DNA of 64,000 bases from CBDCNH01 sp965219015 (GCA_965219015.1 CBDCNH010000011.1:620001-684000); one strand, 5' to 3'; numbered from the stretch's first letter, positions 52,342-61,506 are shown. Made by a program: numbers and translations. Notes: generated by a model from the letters alone, not told the origin.

Positions 52342-52457
52342 GTCCGTCCTCTCGTGTTCGATGCCAAGCTAAGCCGGGCGGGCGGCGCGGCAAGCCGGTT
52401 GATTTTGGTGGCCGCATCAATATGTCGGAGGCGTCACAGCTTGAACGGTTGCCCGCG

Positions 52458-52862
52458 ATGATCCGCTACGCCTTGAAATGCTCATCGGACCACGGGTTCG
52501 ACAGTTGGTTCGCCTCGGCCGGGGCCTATGACGAGCTTGCCGCCGCCGGACGTCTGCAATGCCCGGTCTGCGGCGACGCCGAGGTGACGAAGTCGCTGAT
52601 GGCGCCCGCGGCGCGGCTCGGACGCACGGCTTTGGCTCCCGAAGAGACGGAGGCGAAGCTGCGCGCGTTCCGTTCGCACATCGAGGCCGTGACGGAGCAT
52701 GTCGGACCCCGGTTCGCCGTCGAGGCCCGGGCGATCCACGAGGGGACGGCGCCCGACCGGCCGATCCGCGGCGAGGCGCGGATCGAGGAGGCGCGGGCGC
52801 TCCTGGCGGACGGCATCGCGGTGGCGCCGTTGCCGTTCATGCCGTCGCGAAAGGTCAACTGA
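52458..52862 (+). CDS. DUF1178 family protein
   Basis: Conserved proteobacterial protein (134 aa) of unknown function. The N-terminus MIRYALKCSSDHGFDSWFAS and the zinc-ribbon-like pair formed by Cys 8 and LQCPVCGDAEVTKSLMAP near residue 34 are family marks. The C-terminal part contains EEARALLADGIAVAPLPF. The ATG at 52458 agrees with the family start. An in-frame ATG at 52422 would add 12 residues. It is divergent from the glutathione peroxidase gene and followed by an SDR gene. Confidence 0.82.
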   Translation: MIRYALKCSSDHGFDSWFASAGAYDELAAAGRLQCPVCGDAEVTKSLMAPAARLGRTALAPEETEAKLRAFRSHIEAVTEHVGPRFAVEARAIHEGTAPDRPIRGEARIEEARALLADGIAVAPLPFMPSRKVN

Positions 52863-52919
52863 AACGGTGAGGCTCATGCCTTTGCGATCACTTGGGCATC
52901 TCCCCGAGCCCGCGCTCGC

Positions 52920-53588
52920 GTGACCGCGCTCGTCACCGGCGCCACGCGCGGCATCGGGCGCGCGCTGGTGGACCGCCTCCGGCACGACGGGCCGGTCATC
53001 GGCACGTATCGCAAGGCCCCGCCGGACGGGCCCGCGGGCGCCGAATGGTGCCAACTCGACGTGTCCGAGCCGGCGTCGGTCGCAGCATTGGCGGCAGCGC
53101 TCGGCGGCCGGCCGATCGATCTTCTCGTGGCGAACGCGGGCGTCAGCCTCGGCAAGGGAGAGTCCATCGTCGACGGCTACGCCCCGAACCTCTGGGCCGA
53201 GACCTTCGCGGTCAATGTCGCGGGGGTGTTCCTGACCGTGCAGGCGCTGCTGTCCAATCTGCGCGCGGCAAAGGCGCCGAAGATCGCGGTCATCTCGTCG
53301 CAGATGGGCTCGAACGCACGCGCCTCGGGCGGGTCGCTGATCTACCGGGCCTCGAAGGCGGCGGCGATCAACCTCGGGCGCAACCTTGCGGCGGAGCTGA
53401 AGGCGGGCACGCCGCCGGTCGCGGTCGGGATCTATCATCCGGGCTGGGTCCGCACCGACATGGGCGGTCCGCGCGCCGACCTCGACGAGGCGGACGCGGC
53501 CGAAGGGCTGGTGGCACGGTTCCGCGCGCTGTCGCTCGCGACGACGGGCGCGTTCGAGACCTGGGACGGGCGGGCGCATCCGTTCTGA
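52920..53588 (+). CDS. SDR-family oxidoreductase (short, C-factor-like)
   Basis: Short-chain dehydrogenase (222 aa) with GTG start. TGATRGIG is near residue 6, then VANAGVS near residue 78, the catalytic Ser in VISSQMGSNA near residue 124 and YRASKAA near residue 142. A GIYHPGWVRTDMGGP segment near residue 172 is typical of CsgA/C-factor-like members. No substrate can be named. It stands alone between a DUF1178 gene and lysC, 57 bases after the former. Confidence 0.82.
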   Translation: MTALVTGATRGIGRALVDRLRHDGPVIGTYRKAPPDGPAGAEWCQLDVSEPASVAALAAALGGRPIDLLVANAGVSLGKGESIVDGYAPNLWAETFAVNVAGVFLTVQALLSNLRAAKAPKIAVISSQMGSNARASGGSLIYRASKAAAINLGRNLAAELKAGTPPVAVGIYHPGWVRTDMGGPRADLDEADAAEGLVARFRALSLATTGAFETWDGRAHPF

Positions 53589-53643
53589 GCCTTGCCGACC
53601 CCTGCCGCGCTGCCGTAAGAGCCCGCGGAAGCAAGGAATTCCG

Positions 53644-54879
53644 ATGTCGGTTCTGGTGATGAAGTTCGGCGGCACCTCCGTCGCCGACGTGGAGCGGATC
53701 GCGAACGCCGCCGCCAGGGTGCGCGACGAGGTGGCGCGCGGCCACGAGGTCATCGTCATCGTCTCGGCGATGGCGGGACGGACCAACGAGCTCGTCGGCT
53801 GGGTCGGCCAGACGGCACCCTTCTACGACGCGCGCGAGTACGACGCGGTCGTGGCGTCGGGCGAGAACGTGACCGCGGGGCTGATGGCGCTGGCGCTGCA
53901 GGAGATGGGCGTGCCGGCCCGCAGCTGGCAGGGCTGGCAGGTGCCGATCCGCACGACGTCCGCACATGGTGCCGCGCGGCTCCAGGACATCCCGCGCGAC
54001 AACATCGAGGCGAAGTTCGGCGAGGGCATGAAGGTCGCCGTCGTGGCGGGCTTCCAGGGGCTGAGCGCCGAGGGCCGGATCACCACGCTCGGGCGCGGCG
54101 GGTCGGACACCACCGCGGTGGCGTTCGCGGCCGCCTTCGATGCGGTGCGCTGCGACATCTACACCGACGTGGACGGCGTCTACACCACCGATCCCCGGCT
54201 CGTGCGGAGGGCCCGGAAGCTCGACCGGATCGCCTACGAGGAGATGCTCGAGCTGGCCTCGCTCGGCGCGAAGGTGCTGCAGACGCGCTCGGTCGAGCTC
54301 GCCATGCGCTACAAGGTCCGGCTCCGCGTGTTGTCGAGCTTCGCGGCGACGGTCGATGCGGGCACGCTGGTGTGCGACGAGGGAGAGATCATGGAAACGA
54401 TGGCGGTCTCCGGGGTCGCGTATTCGCGCGACGAGGCGAAGGTGACGCTGCAATCGGTGGCGGACCGTCCCGGCATCGCCGCGGCGATCTTCGGGCCGCT
54501 GGCGGAAGCGGGCGTCAACGTGGACATGATCGTGCAGAACATCTCCGACGGCGGGCGCACCGACATGACGTTCTCGTGCCCGACCGACCAGGTGCCGCAC
54601 GCCGAGCGCGCGATGCGCGGCGCCGAGGGCCGGGGCGAGATCGAGCTCAAGGGCCTCGTCGCCGACACGGACGTCTCGAAGGTGAGCGTCGTCGGGATCG
54701 GGATGCGGAGCCACGCGGGGGTCGCAGCGACCATGTTCCGCGCGCTTGCGGACGAAGGCATCAACATCAAGGTCATCACCACGTCGGAGATCAAGATCTC
54801 GGTGCTGGTCGACCGCAAGTACATGGAGCTTGCCGTGCGCGCGCTGCACGACGCCTTCGGGCTCGAGGCGGCACGGTGA
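53644..54879 (+). CDS. lysC: Aspartate kinase
   Basis: Enzyme (411 aa) phosphorylating aspartate at the head of lysine, threonine and methionine synthesis. The kinase domain has VMKFGGTSVADVERI near residue 4, the catalytic-region SGENVTAGLMA near residue 73 and GRGGSDTTAVAFAAAF near residue 151. Two C-terminal ACT domains (from about residue 265) bind lysine/threonine, with FGPLAEAGVNVDMIVQN and MFRALADEGINIKVITTSE. In alphaproteobacteria it is normally next to ptsP, as here, but a decayed GST gene separates them. Confidence 0.96.
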   Translation: MSVLVMKFGGTSVADVERIANAAARVRDEVARGHEVIVIVSAMAGRTNELVGWVGQTAPFYDAREYDAVVASGENVTAGLMALALQEMGVPARSWQGWQVPIRTTSAHGAARLQDIPRDNIEAKFGEGMKVAVVAGFQGLSAEGRITTLGRGGSDTTAVAFAAAFDAVRCDIYTDVDGVYTTDPRLVRRARKLDRIAYEEMLELASLGAKVLQTRSVELAMRYKVRLRVLSSFAATVDAGTLVCDEGEIMETMAVSGVAYSRDEAKVTLQSVADRPGIAAAIFGPLAEAGVNVDMIVQNISDGGRTDMTFSCPTDQVPHAERAMRGAEGRGEIELKGLVADTDVSKVSVVGIGMRSHAGVAATMFRALADEGINIKVITTSEIKISVLVDRKYMELAVRALHDAFGLEAAR

Positions 54880-55463
54880 CGGCGCTGGACGCGACGCCGA
54901 CGATCACCGCCTTCGGGCTCTAACCGGACGGCGGCCGGGGGCTTGCGCGGGATACCCGCGGGCGATGGGCGCTCGAAGAGGCGGGCCGGCCCTACGAGGT
55001 GCGGCACGTCGGGTTCGACGCCTTGCGCGGCCCGAAGCGTCTCGCGCTGCAGCCCTTCGGGCAGACCCCGACCTTCGAGGCAGGCGGGCTCGCGCTCTTC
55101 GGGACGGGTCGTCGTGCCGCACATCGCAAAAGCCCCGGACGCCGCGGGCCGGGCATGGCGGTCGCGGGGCTGTTCGCGGCGCTCCATACCGTCGAGCCGC
55201 CGATCGCGGAGCGCGAGATGGCGGAGCTCGCGGAGGCCGACCGTCCCCGGGCCGAGGCGCGGCTGCCGCGTCTCGACGCGCGCATCCGCGACCAGCTCGC
55301 GCGCCACCTCGGCGACGCCATGTGGCCCGACGGCGCGTTCAGCGCGGGTGACCTGACGATGGTCGCGGTGCCTTTGCGGCCAACCTCGCCCGCGGCGCGG
55401 CCCGCCCATCCGCGCGCCGACGCGGCGCAGCGCGCCGAGTTCCTCGCCGCCGCGGAACGCTGA
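54876..55463 (+). pseudogene. Glutathione S-transferase remnant
   Basis: A GTG overlapping the lysC stop opens PTITAFGL and then meets TAA at 54921. The same frame continues with RWALEEAGRPYEVRHVGFDAL and LQPFGQTPTFEAGGLALF, clearly GST N-terminal domain. Near 55104-55145 the homologous SGRVVVPHIAKAPDA lies in another frame, after which the first frame resumes with MAVAGLFAALHTVEPPIAEREMAEL and DGAFSAGDLTMV. The region after 55370 lacks about 30 residues expected before ARPAH. One stop, two compensating shifts and an internal deletion show a truly decaying gene. Confidence 0.8.
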
Positions 55464-55548
55464 CCCGGCGCCGGGCGGGGCGGGGCGCGCAAAGACATTC
55501 CTTTGCGATGCGCGCTGTGGTCTAAGCGCCGATGGCGGGCGGGGCACG

Positions 55549-57801
55549 ATGGCGGATCAGACCGAGAGCGACAGCCGGAAGCTGCTCCGGCGCCTGCGCG
55601 ACACGCTCGCAGAAGCCGGCGGCGACCCCGGCGCGGGCCAGGCGCGGCTCGACCGGATCACCCAGCTGATCGCCGACGCGATGGCGACCGAGGTCTGCTC
55701 GATCTACCTCTTCCGCGACGAGACCACGCTCGAGCTCTGCGCGACCGAGGGGCTGGCCCAGGGGTCGGTGCATCAGACGCGGCTCCGGCTCGGCGAGGGG
55801 CTCGTCGGCCGGGTGGCGCGCAGCGCGCGGCCGATCAACACGCCGACGGCGCCTTCCGAGCGCGGCTTCCGCTATATGCCGGAGACCGGCGAGGAGGCCT
55901 ATTCGGCCTTTCTCGGCGTGCCGATCCAGCGCGTCGGGCAGTCGCTCGGCGTGCTCGTGGTGCAGTCGCGGGCGGCGCGCGCCTATTCCGACGACGAGGT
56001 CTACGGGCTCGAGGTCGTGGCGATGGTGCTCGCGGAAATGACCGAGCTCGGCGCCTTCGTGGGCGAGGGCGATGCCCTGTCCGCGCGCCATCAGCAGCCC
56101 GCGCTCTTTCGCGGCCTCCTCGGTCAGGAGGGCACCGCGGAGGGCCATGTCTGGCTGCACGAGCCGCGCGTGGTGGTGACGAACCCGGTCGCCGACGATC
56201 CGACCGCCGAGGTCGTGCGGCTGCATGCGGCGATCGACCAGCTCCGCGGCTCGCTCGACGACCTTCTCTCCGCGACCGCGATGGACGGCGAGGAGCGCAA
56301 GGTAATCGAGGCCTACCGGATGTTCGCCAACTCGCGCGGCTGGGTGGTCCGGCTCGAGGGCGACATCCAGCGTGGCCTCTCCGCCGAGGCGTCGGTCGAG
56401 AAGGAGCAGTCCGCCACGCGGGCGCGGCTCGAGCGGGTCCCGGATCCCTACCTGCGCGAGCGGCTGCACGACCTCGACGACCTCTCGAACCGGCTGCTCA
56501 GGATCCTCACCGGCCAGGGCCGCGAGACCGGCGCCCTGATGCCCGACAACCCGGTCCTCGTCGCGCGCAACATCGGTCCCGGCGATCTTCTCGACTACGG
56601 GCGCAGCCTGCGCGGCGTGGTGCTCGAGGAGGGCTCGGTCGGGAGCCACGCGGCGGTCGTGGCGCGCGCGCTCGCGATCCCGCTGGTGATCCAGGCGACG
56701 GGGATCACGCAGGACGCGCTCAACGGCGACCGCATCCTCGTCGATGGCGACCAGGGCAACGTGCATCTGCGCCCCACCGACAGCGTGGCCTCGGCGTTCC
56801 GCGACAAGATCGCGATGCAGGCGTCGGCGCAGGAACGCTATGCGAGCCTCCGCGACCTGCCGGCCGAGACGCTCTGCGGATCGGTCCTGGGGCTGCACAT
56901 GAACGCGGGCCTGATGGCGGACCTGCCGTCGCTGATCGGCTCGGGAGCCGAGGGCGTCGGGCTCTTCCGCACCGAGCTGCAGTTCCTGATCCGCGCCCAT
57001 GTCCCGAAGCGCGGCGAGCTCGCGGCCCTCTACGCGCGCGTCATCGATGCGGCGGGCGGGCGGCGGGTGGCGTTCCGCACGCTCGACATCGGCTCGGACA
57101 AGGTGCTGCCCTACATGAAGCCGCAGGACGAGCCGAACCCCGCGATGGGCTGGCGCGCGATCCGCGTCGGGCTCGACAAGCCGGGCGTGATGCGGATGCA
57201 GCTGCAGGCGCTGATCCGCGCGGCGGCGGGGCGGCCGCTCAGCGTGATGTTCCCCTTCGTTGCCGAATATGCCGAGTTCGCCGCCGCGAGAGCGCTCCTC
57301 CTGCGCGAGATGGACCGCGAGGACCGGCTCGGGCGCGCGCTGCCCTCGAGCCTCGAGATCGGCGCGATGCTCGAGACCCCGAGCCTCGCCTACGCGGCAC
57401 CCGCCTTCTTCGCCGAGGCCGATTTCGTCTCCATCGGCGGCAATGACCTCAAGCAGTTCTTCTTCGCCGCCGACCGCGAGAACGAGCGCGTGCGGCGGCG
57501 CTACGACACGCTCCACCTCAGCTTCCTCGACTTCATCGGCCGCATCGTGGCCCGCTGCGCCGAGGCCGGCACGCCGCTGTCGTTCTGCGGCGAGGACGCC
57601 GGCCGGCCCGTCGAGGCCGTCTGCCTCGCCGCGATCGGCCTCCGCGCCCTCTCCATGCGCCCCGCCTCGATCGGCCCGGTGAAGCACCTCCTCCGCCGCG
57701 TCGACCTCGCCGACGCCCGCGCCGTCATCGCCCGCGCCCGCGCGGCCGGCGAGGCCACAGTGCGCCCGGCGATGACGGAGTTTCTGGCGGGGCTCGCCTG
57801 A
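55549..57801 (+). CDS. ptsP: Phosphoenolpyruvate-protein phosphotransferase of the nitrogen PTS
   Basis: EI-Ntr (750 aa), which transfers phosphate from PEP to NPr in the regulatory nitrogen PTS. An N-terminal GAF domain at about residues 20-165 (RITQLIADAMATEVCSIYLF) probably senses a metabolite. The swivelling domain carries the phosphorylated His in EGSVGSHAAVVARALAIPLV near residue 365. The PEP-binding barrel contains GVGLFRTELQFL near residue 468 and the catalytic Cys region PLSFCGEDAGRP near residue 678. It is convergent with the EcsC gene, seven bases apart. Confidence 0.95.
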   Translation: MADQTESDSRKLLRRLRDTLAEAGGDPGAGQARLDRITQLIADAMATEVCSIYLFRDETTLELCATEGLAQGSVHQTRLRLGEGLVGRVARSARPINTPTAPSERGFRYMPETGEEAYSAFLGVPIQRVGQSLGVLVVQSRAARAYSDDEVYGLEVVAMVLAEMTELGAFVGEGDALSARHQQPALFRGLLGQEGTAEGHVWLHEPRVVVTNPVADDPTAEVVRLHAAIDQLRGSLDDLLSATAMDGEERKVIEAYRMFANSRGWVVRLEGDIQRGLSAEASVEKEQSATRARLERVPDPYLRERLHDLDDLSNRLLRILTGQGRETGALMPDNPVLVARNIGPGDLLDYGRSLRGVVLEEGSVGSHAAVVARALAIPLVIQATGITQDALNGDRILVDGDQGNVHLRPTDSVASAFRDKIAMQASAQERYASLRDLPAETLCGSVLGLHMNAGLMADLPSLIGSGAEGVGLFRTELQFLIRAHVPKRGELAALYARVIDAAGGRRVAFRTLDIGSDKVLPYMKPQDEPNPAMGWRAIRVGLDKPGVMRMQLQALIRAAAGRPLSVMFPFVAEYAEFAAARALLLREMDREDRLGRALPSSLEIGAMLETPSLAYAAPAFFAEADFVSIGGNDLKQFFFAADRENERVRRRYDTLHLSFLDFIGRIVARCAEAGTPLSFCGEDAGRPVEAVCLAAIGLRALSMRPASIGPVKHLLRRVDLADARAVIARARAAGEATVRPAMTEFLAGLA

Positions 57802-57808
57802 TGGGGCG

Positions 57809-58579
57809 TCAGGCCGCGCGGAACGCCGCCTCTACCCGCTCTTCGCCCCAGCGCGCGGCGAGGCGGAGGAGGCCGAAGCGGACTTCGGCGAGTTCGAGGA
57901 AGTATCCCGCGAAGGCGTAGTTGACGCCGGCCCCAGTGACCGCACCGAGGATCGGGACCGCAGCGGCGGCGAGCTTCTGCGCGAGGATGGCGGCGAAGCG
58001 GGGGGCAACGAGCGCCACCAGCCGATTCATCGCGGGGCCGGAGAGCGCCATGCGGGCGCCGAGGAAGCCCGTGTCGATGCCGTCGTCGGCGTCGAGCGGG
58101 CCGCCCGCGGCGAACACCTTGAGGCACTCGGCGCGCACGGCGGGGTCGTCGCGGTCGAAGCCGTGCCGGGCGGCGACGCCCTGGATGCCGCGGAAGATCA
58201 CCGCCGTGGTGACAGGCAACTCGGCCAGCGCCGTCGGCAGCCCGCCGAGGCCGCCGAGGCCGCCGGTGATCGTCGAGAGCACGCGGTGGGCGCGGGCGGA
58301 GCCGCCAATGCTTCCGGGACCGGGGCCGACATGGCTGCGCGCGGCGAGGCGGTACGCCGTCTCGAGCGCGCCCCTGGCGGCGCGATCGATGGCGGCGCGG
58401 GCGCGGTCGGGGAGGTGCTTCAGCCGTCCCTCGATCTGGCCGCCGGCAGAGCCCACGAGCTGCATCAGCATTCCGCCCGCGGCACGGTTGCGGGCGGCGA
58501 GTGCCGCGACCTCGGCGAGGGCATCAGGCGGGAGGGGCTCGTTCGGGCCGAGCACTTCGATCGGGAGGGACGTGGGCAT
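57809..58579 (-). CDS. EcsC family protein
   Basis: Protein of 256 aa of the EcsC family, whose biochemical role is unknown. Ala/Gly-rich hydrophobic stretches are at about residues 106-130 (TITGGLGGLGGLPTALAELPVTTAVIFRGI, shown only to locate it) and 200-225 (ILAQKLAAAAVPILGAVTGAGVNYAF), which could associate with the membrane. RHGFDRDDPAVRAECLKVFAAGG near residue 138 is characteristic. The start at 58579 lies nine bases after the stop of the broken GNAT gene on the same strand. Confidence 0.83.
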   Translation of the reverse strand: MPTSLPIEVLGPNEPLPPDALAEVAALAARNRAAGGMLMQLVGSAGGQIEGRLKHLPDRARAAIDRAARGALETAYRLAARSHVGPGPGSIGGSARAHRVLSTITGGLGGLGGLPTALAELPVTTAVIFRGIQGVAARHGFDRDDPAVRAECLKVFAAGGPLDADDGIDTGFLGARMALSGPAMNRLVALVAPRFAAILAQKLAAAAVPILGAVTGAGVNYAFAGYFLELAEVRFGLLRLAARWGEERVEAAFRAA

Positions 58580-58588
58580 GACCCGACG

Positions 58589-59193
58589 CTAGGCCGCGCC
58601 GCCGTCCGCGTCCACCGCCCGCGTGACCGGACCGGCGACGCCGGCCCAGCCGCCGGTGACGAGATCGAAGCCGAGGACGCGGTCGGGGTTGGTCGGCGGC
58701 GGCATGACCACGCCCTCAAGCCGGCGGAAGCCGAAGCGGCGGTAGTACGGCAGGTCGCCCACGAGGAGCGCGCGGGCGTGGCCGAGCGCGCGCGCCTCGG
58801 CGAGGCTCTCGCGAAGGACGCAGGCGCCGAGCCCCTCGCCCTGCCGCGTCGGATGCGCCGCGACCGGGCCGTAGAGAAGCGCCGGCCGCCCGCCGACGCG
58901 CACCGGCCCGACCTGCACCGGCCCGACCTGCACCGGCCCGACCTGCACCGGCCAGACGCGGACCGCCGCGGCGAGCGGCCCGCCTGCACCGGCCAGACGC
59001 GGACCGCCGCGGCGAGCGGCCCGCCCGCGCCCTCCGGCCCGTCGCGGAGCACGAGGCAGAGTGCGGCCGCGGGCGCCACGCCGTCGCGCAGGCGGTAGGA
59101 CGAGAGCGCGGTGCGGCCGGGCGCGAACGCGAGGTCGAAGAGCGCCTCGACCTCGGGCGCGTCGGCCGCAGTCTCCTCGGCGAGATGGAACAT
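58589..59193 (-). pseudogene. GNAT acetyltransferase interrupted by a 41-bp tandem duplication
   Basis: The start at 59193 gives MFHLAEETAADAPEVEALFD, FAPGRTALSSYRLRDGV and CLVLRDGPEGAGGPLAAAV. After a second copy of a 41-base unit the frame is lost. The C-terminal half (LYGPVAAHPTRQGEGLGACVL with the acetyl-CoA loop, ALLVGDLPYYRRFGFRRL) lies in the other frame to a stop at 58589. Deleting one 41-base copy restores a continuous protein of 187 residues, a normal GNAT length (YhbS-like). A 15-bp in-frame repeat adds several VGPVQ units between the halves. Confidence 0.85.
58901..59027. repeat. 15-bp x3 and 41-bp x2 tandem repeats inside the GNAT gene
   Basis: CACCGGCCCGACCTG occurs three times in tandem (58901-58945). 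From 58946 a 41-base unit starting CACCGGCCAGACGCGG is present twice (58946-58986, 58987-59027) with one mismatch in the last bases. The 15-bp units keep frame, while the 41-bp unit shifts it. Confidence 0.92.
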
Positions 59194-59280
59194 GCCCGCC
59201 TCCTGGCGCCGGCGCGCTTTTCGCTGGCGCCGCGCCTAGCACGCGGCTAGGGCGCTCCGCAAACTCCCCGGCGAGGCTCG

Positions 59281-59883
59281 ATGTTCTACCGCCCCGAAGA
59301 CGGCCACGGCCTGCCGTACAACCCGTTCAACGCGGTCGTGACGCCGCGGCCGATCGGCTGGATCTCGTCGCGGGACGGCGACGGCCGCGACAACCTCGCC
59401 CCCTACTCGTTCTTCAACGCGGTCGCCTACGAGCCGCCGCAGGTGATGTTCGCCTCGACCTCGGCGAAGCCCGACCGCGACGGCACCAAGGACAGCGCCG
59501 GCAACATCCGGGAGACGAAGGTGTTCTGCGTCAATATCGTGGCGCATGCGATGATCGACGCCATGAACGCCACTTCGGCGGCGCATCCCCGCGGGACCGA
59601 CGAGTTCGAGGCGGCCGGGATCGCGCGGGTCGAGTGCGACACCATCGCGTGCGCGCGCGTCCGGGATGCGCCGGCGAACCTCGAGTGCCGGCTGACCGAG
59701 ATCGTGACGCTGCCGGGGGACGCGAACCTCCTCGTCCTCGGCGTGGTCACGGGCGTGCATCTCCGCGACGACTGCGTGGTCGACGGCCGCTTCGACGTCA
59801 CGCGCTTCGGTCCGGTGGCGCGGCTCGGCTATCTCGATTACGCGGTCGTGCGCGAGGTGTTCAGCCTGGCGCGGCCCGCATAG
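59281..59883 (+). CDS. Flavin reductase family protein
   Basis: FMN-binding split-barrel protein (200 aa). The N-terminus MFYRPEDGHGLPYNPFNAVV and VTPRPIGWISSRDGDGRDNLAPYSFFNAVAYEPPQVMF at about residues 20-58 are the flavin-binding strands of this family. Later KVFCVNIV and RLTEIVTLPGDANLLVLG are also typical. Such proteins reduce FMN with NAD(P)H for a monooxygenase or act as simple reductases. No partner is adjacent. It is divergent from the broken GNAT gene and followed by mtnP after 56 bases. Confidence 0.83.
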   Translation: MFYRPEDGHGLPYNPFNAVVTPRPIGWISSRDGDGRDNLAPYSFFNAVAYEPPQVMFASTSAKPDRDGTKDSAGNIRETKVFCVNIVAHAMIDAMNATSAAHPRGTDEFEAAGIARVECDTIACARVRDAPANLECRLTEIVTLPGDANLLVLGVVTGVHLRDDCVVDGRFDVTRFGPVARLGYLDYAVVREVFSLARPA

Positions 59884-59939
59884 GGTTTCCTTGGCGCGGT
59901 GCTTTGCCTAACGTCGCGGCGGGCGGCACGGGAGCGCGG

Positions 59940-60809
59940 ATGGATACGGCGATCGGCATCATCGGGGGCTCCGGCCTTTACGAGATCGCGGGGCTCGAGG
60001 GACCGGAATGGGTCACGGTGGAGACGCCGTGGGGCGCGCCATCGGATCAGATCCTGACGGGGACGCTCGAAGGCGTGGCGATGGCGTTCCTGCCGCGGCA
60101 CGGGCGCGGGCATGTCCACACGCCCGCCTCGGTGCCGTACGACGCCAACATCGACGCGCTGAAGCGGCTCGGCTGCACCGACGTGATCGCGGTCTCGGCC
60201 TGCGGGTCGTTCCGCGACGCGATGGCGCCCGGCGACTTCGTGATCGTGGACCAGTACATCGACCGCACGCGGCAGCGGCCCGCGTCGTTCTTCGGGCCGG
60301 GCTGCGTGGCGCACGTCTCGCTGGCGCATCCGACCTGCGCGCGGCTCTCGGCGGCCTGCGCGGACGCGGCGGAGGCGGAAGGCGTGACGGTTCACCGGAC
60401 CGGCACCTACCTCGCGATGGAGGGGCCGCAGTTCTCGTCCGTGGCGGAGTCGCGGCTCTACCGCGACGCCTTCGGCTGCGACGTGATCGGCATGACGGGG
60501 ATGCCCGAGGCGCGGCTCGCGCGCGAGGCCGAGCTCTGCTACGCCTCGGTCGCGATGATCACCGACTACGACAGCTGGCACCCCGAGCACGGCGGCGTCG
60601 ACATCACCGAGATCGTCCGCATCCTCGGCGCCAACGCCGATCGCGCGCGGGGCACCGTCCGCCGGCTGCCGTCGCGGCTCGGCGCCGGGCGCGCGCCCTG
60701 CCCGCACGGCTGCGACCGCGCGCTCGACCACGCCATCGTCACGGCGCCCGGGTCGCGCGACGCGAGCCTCCTCGCCCGGCTCGACGCCGTGGCGGGCCGC
60801 GTGCTGTGA
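59940..60809 (+). CDS. mtnP: S-methyl-5'-thioadenosine phosphorylase
   Basis: Nucleoside phosphorylase (289 aa) splitting methylthioadenosine into adenine and methylthioribose phosphate in methionine salvage. Visible: IGIIGGSGLYEIAGL near residue 5, phosphate-binding PRHGRGHVHTPASVPYDANI near residue 54, VIAVSACGSFRD near residue 83 and substrate-binding EGPQFSSVAESRLYR near residue 160 with GMTGMPEARLAREAELCY. The stop overlaps the GTG of apt, which re-uses the released adenine, so the pair forms an adenine recovery unit. Confidence 0.93.
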   Translation: MDTAIGIIGGSGLYEIAGLEGPEWVTVETPWGAPSDQILTGTLEGVAMAFLPRHGRGHVHTPASVPYDANIDALKRLGCTDVIAVSACGSFRDAMAPGDFVIVDQYIDRTRQRPASFFGPGCVAHVSLAHPTCARLSAACADAAEAEGVTVHRTGTYLAMEGPQFSSVAESRLYRDAFGCDVIGMTGMPEARLAREAELCYASVAMITDYDSWHPEHGGVDITEIVRILGANADRARGTVRRLPSRLGAGRAPCPHGCDRALDHAIVTAPGSRDASLLARLDAVAGRVL

Positions 60810-61366
60810 GCGCCGGGACGCGGCCGGCGGCGCTGCCGGCTTCGGTGCGGGACTACATCCGCACGATCCCGGACTTCCCGCATCCGGGCATCCTCTTTCG
60901 CGACGTGACGACGCTCTTCGCGGACGCCCGCGGCTTCCGCATGGCGATCGACCAGCTCCTCCTGCCTTACGCGGGGCTGCCGATCGACGCGGTGGCGGGG
61001 CTCGAGGCGCGCGGCTTCATCCTCGGCGGCGCGATCGCGCACCAGCTCTCGCTCGGCTTCGTCCCGATCCGCAAGAAGGGCAAGCTGCCGGGCCGGGTGA
61101 TCGCGCAGGCTTACGTGCTCGAATACGGCGAGGCGGTGATGGAGGTCCACGACGACGCCTTCGCGCCCGGCGACAAGGTGCTGCTCGTGGACGACCTCCT
61201 CGCCACCGGCGGCACCGCGGAAGCGGGCGTGCGCCTGATCGAGCGGCTCGGCGCCGAGGTGGTGGCCTGCGCCTTCGTGATCGACCTGCCGGACCTCGGC
61301 GGCCGTCGCCGGCTCGAGGCGCTGGGGCTGCCCGTCCACGCGCTCTGCGAGTTCGCGGGGGAGTGA
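60806..61366 (+). CDS. apt: Adenine phosphoribosyltransferase
   Basis: Purine salvage enzyme (186 aa) making AMP from adenine and PRPP. RTIPDFPHPGILFRDVTTL near residue 18, GLEARGFILGGAIAHQL near residue 63 and the PRPP-binding loop VLLVDDLLATGGTAEAG near residue 128 are diagnostic. The GTG at 60806 overlaps the mtnP stop, so the adenine produced by MtnP is handled by a co-translated enzyme. A GC-rich non-coding stretch of 140 bases with a strong hairpin separates it from the convergent glpR. Confidence 0.95.
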   Translation: MSAGTRPAALPASVRDYIRTIPDFPHPGILFRDVTTLFADARGFRMAIDQLLLPYAGLPIDAVAGLEARGFILGGAIAHQLSLGFVPIRKKGKLPGRVIAQAYVLEYGEAVMEVHDDAFAPGDKVLLVDDLLATGGTAEAGVRLIERLGAEVVACAFVIDLPDLGGRRRLEALGLPVHALCEFAGE

Positions 61367-61460
61367 TCCCCGGCGGCGGGTGACGGAGCCAGCCCCCGGC
61401 CGCGCGGCGGAGGGCGGCGCGGCGCCGGGCCTGCAGCGCGCGCGCCGGGGTTCGGGGGCT

Positions 61461-61479
61461 GCCCGGCCGGGGGCCGGGC
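61461..61479. terminator. Hairpin between convergent apt and glpR
   Basis: GCCCGGCC-GGG-GGCCGGGC: a perfect 8-bp GC stem with a three-base loop, in a 140-base gap with no gene. No T-run on either strand. Given its place between convergent genes it may end transcription from both sides. Confidence 0.5.
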
Positions 61480-61506
61480 GGGATGCGGCGTCCGGGCGCC
61501 CGTGCT

